Part shown: piece by piece, positions 59,862-64,000 of the stretch | Layout of the letters: each line of letters begins with the position of its first letter | Numbering within the stretch: position 1 is the stretch's first letter | Source: Apiospora phragmitis | Lineage: Eukaryota > Ascomycota > Sordariomycetes > Amphisphaeriales > Apiosporaceae | Assembly: GCA_038363925.1 (NCBI GenBank) | Contig: JAQQWL010000011.1 | Span: forward strand, 7,564,001-7,628,000 | Direction: 5' to 3' | DNA length: 64,000 bases | Program-made: the position numbers and the translations under genes | The notes under the pieces: model-generated | What the model was told of the DNA's origin: nothing | What the model saw: only the letters and a program-made list of their open reading frames with translations | Databases searched by the model: none

Positions 59862-62800
59862 TCAAGAGCTATAGAAAGAGCTGTGACCCTGGTGCGGTGA
59901 ATGTGTATACGGCGACACCGATCCGGGGTTGCTATAATGGTCCTGCATCGTAGGATCGGTTGAGGTGTCGTACGGTACTTGGTTTCCCATTGGATCTTGC
60001 ATTCCTAAGGGATTGAAAGCTGGAAAAGCCTCCAGCCGATTCTGGCCGCCCATGAAAGCGGTCACTGGCTGATCGTAAGGGGTCCGGTTGATACAGACAT
60101 TGAGGGGTACTGCTCTTGTTGGATGAACCCACCAGTATTCTGCGGCATGACGAGACCGTGACTGTGTGTTATCGGCGCGCTATACTGCACGGGGGCAGTC
60201 GGCTGGTTATAATAAGACGTGTCCAGCGTTGCGCGGCCCATGTTCGGGTACGTATACATATTATTATTCATTTGCTGATACTCGACAGGGGAGGGGTTAG
60301 AAATAGCATGAGGACGCGCAGGACTGAATTGCCGAGGGCCCTGCTTGGACACCGGAAGTAGATTAAAATTCCGAGGTGGGAGGTCTTGGACTGGGCTGAT
60401 GATGGTGTCCTCCTTTAGATCTCCATTCTCGACGAGTCTGAGAACAGGCAAGCTGATATACTCCATGTGTTTGGCAAGGTGGACTGTGAGCTTCTTCCAA
60501 GTTGGAAAGGTCTTGCCGCAGAATCGGCATGGCTCATCCTGAGGTCGACTTCGAGTCTCCTGATGACATCTTTCCACCTTTTGCCAGGTTGGGTCACTGC
60601 CGCCAGACCTTTTAATTGCAGCTTTCGTCTTCACTCTTGGCTCAGGTGAATTTGTGCTCACGCACAAGATGCTGTAAGAAATTGTCCCTTCGGTAGCAGA
60701 TATGTTGACAATCTTCAACATCGCAAGTCCACCATTCCAGGTGGCGGTGTCCCTCGTTCTCATGGCGAACCCAGTCGGCCTTCCTCTTGAACATCTTAGG
60801 ATCACGGCAAGGGGCCCAAGTGCAGGTGAAAGGCTGGACATCCTCGTGGACATGCTTGGTCCAGTCTGATGGCTTTTGGAACTTTCTGTGTGTATAGCAA
60901 AGCTGACATTCTAACTCTGCCGGGAGGGAGGACGTCGGTGGTATTGGTATGCCAGAAGGAAAGCTTTCGGCATTTATACCGTTCTCCAGCGGAGTCCCTT
61001 CACCGTCGGGAGAGTCTGAGCGAGCTGAAAGAGGATCGATCCCCCGAGCATCACCTCTGCCGTCAAGCGGGGCCGCAGAACCACCCTGGGCCAGGCACAG
61101 ACTGCCACACATGCATGACCCTGTATTTGCCGCCTTGAGATGCTTGATTTTAAGGTTCTGCAAGTTCTTGTAGCGAACAATCATCTGGTGCGCAATTCGC
61201 TCCACCAGGTAGTCGTTTGTCTTGTCTAGGCCGGGGTTGAGGCGAAGAATGTGTTGCTGGAATCCGTCGAAGGTAGGTACAATGTCCTTCACCTCGCCTG
61301 GCTCAACTTTGATGTCCAAATCGTCTAAAGCATCGTCCTCATCCTCGTCGTCATCATCAACATCTAAAGCTGCTTGTGATCCAGCCAGACGAGCCACAGG
61401 CGGGCCACCTTGCTTCTTCAGTAAGCCTACAATGTTCGGCGTCGAGTCAAGGTTCCCACGTTGAGGTAGCTCTGTTTTGCTCCGCGGCCTTCGGAGCGTA
61501 TTTCGAACGGTGGCTGGGAACCCAAATGGGCTCTCGGGGGAAGTAACAGGAGTTGCTGCGTTAATTGAACCGCTTCTGGCATGAGCAGTGCCAATAGATG
61601 CAGCACCTTGGGCCATTCCCACTAAAGTAGTATTTATGCTTGGGATTGCTCTTTGCTTGTTCCAGCCGGTCGTGCTTGAGGGGGGCGCTAGACTATCCTT
61701 CGACTCTCGCCTCTCGCCCTGGTTGGCTTCGTCCGACGTTGCATCATCTGTGTTGCCACTGTTCCTGCGTTTGAGAAGGTTACTCGCACTAGACTTGCTG
61801 ACGATTCTGCTCAGAATACTTGGCCGACGAGAAGTCGAATCGCCTCTACTGATTGAAAGTTTCTTCAAGAAATTGCCGCTCACGACGCCCTCGACATCTA
61901 CAACACTTGGTAGACTTCTTCTTCTCGTCCCCCAAGTGGCCGCCCGAGACACAACCGAGCCATTGTCATGACACATCTCCTCGAATCGTTGGATAGCGGC
62001 TTGCGAGCTTACGGGCTGCATCCCAGCAGAACCGTTATATGATATGGGATGCATCATTGGTGCGTCAGACCAATTACGGCCTTGCCGCATGATGTCGAGG
62101 TCAGCCTGAGTGATCTGGCCACCCGGGCCGTCAGTCTGGTAATATGTCCGGCCGGGCTGGTGCCTATTTTCGGTGGCGTCCCCTAGAGGAACCTCCGTAG
62201 ATGGGATATTGTCATCCACCTCGTTGCTGTGAGCAGACATTGGCAAGGTCTCTGGGTCACCAGTCGGGAAACCAGTCGTCTTCTCAGTGGCATCAGATAC
62301 CCAAGCGGCGACTTCCGAGTTGCGCTCTTCGATATTACGGGTTGCGGCAAGTTGGTTGACACTTGTCGTTCTATCTTGAGAACGAAATTCAGGGGCGAGC
62401 CCACGCCGCCTCGTTGAAGAGTCCGGTACCCAGCCTCCTTGTGCTTCATGGGACACATTAGACGATGATCCGTGAACCGTAATATTGGACAAATCGTCAT
62501 CCAGACTCGCAAGTTGATGCGCTGAGTCAGAGACAGGGGTCTCATGTCCAAATGTGCGCTCGACAGCGTGCACAGGCAGTTGGCCATCCTTGCCCCATAG
62601 TGATACGGTGACTCGGGGACTGTGCCCAGCCATATTGGCGTGTCGTGGCGCGCGGCTATCGTCACTGCTGGACCAACGTCCGCTGTTAGTGTCCGGTGTG
62701 AGCTGGGGGGCCGAAGAGCTGTGGTCAAATGAGGTGGAGTCTCGTGGTGGGGGTTCCTCCGAATTAAATTGGCCGAATGTCGCTTGGCTGTATTGGTCTT

Positions 62801-63206
62801 CGGCCCAGCTTGAAGATATATTTGGTTGGCTTTGGTATTCAGCAGGCTTCGCACCGAGGTCTGCAACCTGGGTTGCGAAAGGCAGGGAAGAGTTATAGCT
62901 CGCAAGTCCTGGGATCCCAGTACTGTTGAGATGAACTAGTTGGTCGTCAAGGAAAGCAGGTGCTGACCCTTCCGTGTCGTTGAAGTTAGGCCCCCAGAAT
63001 GGGTCACCGGGCTCACTAAAGTCGCTTGGTTGGTAGGTCGTTGAGGTCGAGACAGACTCGGCCGGCGTGTTGGAGGCCCCGGTGGGAGAAGCCGAGTTGC
63101 TGTGTAAGTGAGATGAGTGCGGCGACAAGAGCTGCTGTGAATCTACAGGGTTGAGGGATTGGTGATAGACGGTGTTCTGGGGTGGGCTATGGTGGGGCAC
63201 ATTCAT
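59862..63206 (-). CDS. large C2H2 zinc-finger protein, fungal
   Basis: One exon, about 1114 aa from the ATG at 63206; the frame is open further upstream but has no earlier ATG with good context. The first 650 residues are Ser/Thr/Pro/Gln-rich and disordered. Then come a regular KRRNSG/RRPSIL serine-basic region, an acidic patch (VDDDDEDEDDALDDLDIKVE) and DGFQQHILRLNPGLDK. The C-terminal fingers are LECQLCYTHRKFQ...WTKHVHEDV, TCTWAPCRDPKMFKRKADW...HENEGH, WTCDVEDCQHICYRRDNF...HLVREH and PCRFCGKTFPTWKKLTVHLA. The end is Tyr/Gln/Pro/Ser-rich, like an activation domain. Likely a nuclear regulator with no known target. Two frame breaks: 60645-60655 (one base too many, after LVREHK) and GGGG at 60079-60082 (one too few). 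Confidence 0.85.
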
Positions 63207-64000
63207 CCGGTCCTGGGGCTGCCGCGATGGTCGTGTAATGAGGCCGGCGAAACGGTATATATTGAAGACATGGTGGAGGAAGTGAAAGGGGGGTGAGCCG
63301 AGGTTTGTATATATGTCGAGTCGCAAAGTCTAGGTATAGGGTAGGACTTCAGCTCCCAGTGTTGGAATGCAAGAGAAAGCTCATGTCCCGGCGCAAAATC
63401 CAGCGGCGATCAGTGGAGGAGCCCGCGCGGAGCTGGATGAAGCCCTCTGCGGTTGGTGAGACTGGAGCGCGAGTCAAAGAAAAGTAAAGTATATTCAGAG
63501 ACGGGTCGTGTATAATAATAACACCCCGGTCGCTAGTATTGCAAGCACGAACTCAATTGATCCCTCTGGATGACATGGATTGAGAGATTGAGAAGGTGGA
63601 AATCTTTGTTCGCTCGGGATCGAAAAAAGGGAAGGGCAGAGAGCCCGAGTATTGTGTGCTTCCCGTCCTGGACAGCAGAGAGCGAGTTGGGGGCTGCGCT
63701 TCCTGCCGGCGCTTAATACAACGATGGTGGAGCCGCAATTCGGGATGGGATCGAGTATCGACGGACCAGGGTAGGCCACAAGGTGGAAATACTGCCTAAC
63801 GCACGATGCGCGAATCAGATGTGCACGAAGGCTGCGGCGGGAACTATGACGGAGGCCGAATTTCTGTAATGATCTTGGAAAGTAGTTGTTTCTGGCAATG
63901 TGCAGATGGAAGAAACGAAACACAGAAGACGAGAGAGGGTGGCAGAGTGAGCCAGGCTGGACCAGGTGACCCTGTAGGCTGGGCAGACTAGACTCAGTAG
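63207..64000. other. upstream region of the C2H2 gene
   Basis: Promoter and leader of the minus-strand C2H2 gene, ending at the window edge. No conserved protein seen. Confidence 0.55.

Noticed and set aside
1..64000. CRISPR arrays, phage, insertion sequences, rRNA, retrotransposon coding
   Set aside because: I saw no spaced direct repeats, no transposase or reverse transcriptase motifs, and no rRNA. Eukaryotic gene structure excludes a bacterial source.

Overview
The window is nuclear DNA of a filamentous ascomycete (Pezizomycotina, most likely a Sordariomycete). The evidence is short spliceosomal introns (about 45-90 nt, GTAAGT-type donors, CTAAC-type branch points, CAG/TAG acceptors), pyrimidine-rich leaders, wide intergenic spaces, and fungal gene families: Mdm31, Erj5, GT69, CYP504, a flavin-carrier/TRP-like protein and DUF-bearing C2H2 proteins. 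I find 22 protein genes, one tRNA-Arg(ACG), no mobile element, no CRISPR and no convincing secondary-metabolite cluster.

Layout. 0-7 kb: a J-domain membrane protein (-), a small Gly/Trp-tailed membrane protein (+), an acidic/basic low-complexity protein (-) and, directly upstream of it, a PRA1/Yip3 prenylated-Rab acceptor (-). 9.8-11.6 kb: a CYP504-type P450 (-). 13.9-17.8 kb: Erj5, an ER J-protein (+), and a conserved unknown protein with a 5'UTR intron (+). 19.5-21.8 kb: a short secreted-type tyrosinase with an 8-nt micro-exon (+) and tRNA-Arg (-). 23-28 kb: a 119-aa unknown (+), Mdm31 (-) and Pno1 (+). 28.3-32 kb: an Esc2/Rad60-like SUMO-like protein (-), Lsm6 (+) and a Crg1-type methyltransferase with an 11-nt micro-exon (-). 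33-38.3 kb: a GT69 mannosyltransferase (+), a PXMP4 peroxisomal membrane protein (-) and ethanolamine kinase (+). 38.3-45.4 kb: a 7-kb gene-free stretch. 45.4-64 kb: a zinc-cluster/C2H2 protein (+), an ALY/Yra1 mRNA export factor (-), a mitochondrial-looking unknown (-), an FLC/TRP-like membrane protein (-) and a large C2H2 protein (-). The genes are mostly housekeeping and do not form one pathway. Several serve RNA metabolism (Pno1, Lsm6, ALY) or organelle membranes (Mdm31, PXMP4, Erj5, PRA1).

A feature of the sequence itself matters for every reader. Twelve conserved genes carry 22 single-base frame breaks, 19 of them at runs of three or more identical bases (most often C/G runs), while ten other genes are clean. 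I read these as homopolymer-length errors of the consensus, not pseudogenes. Gene ends given below span the breaks; I state where each break is.
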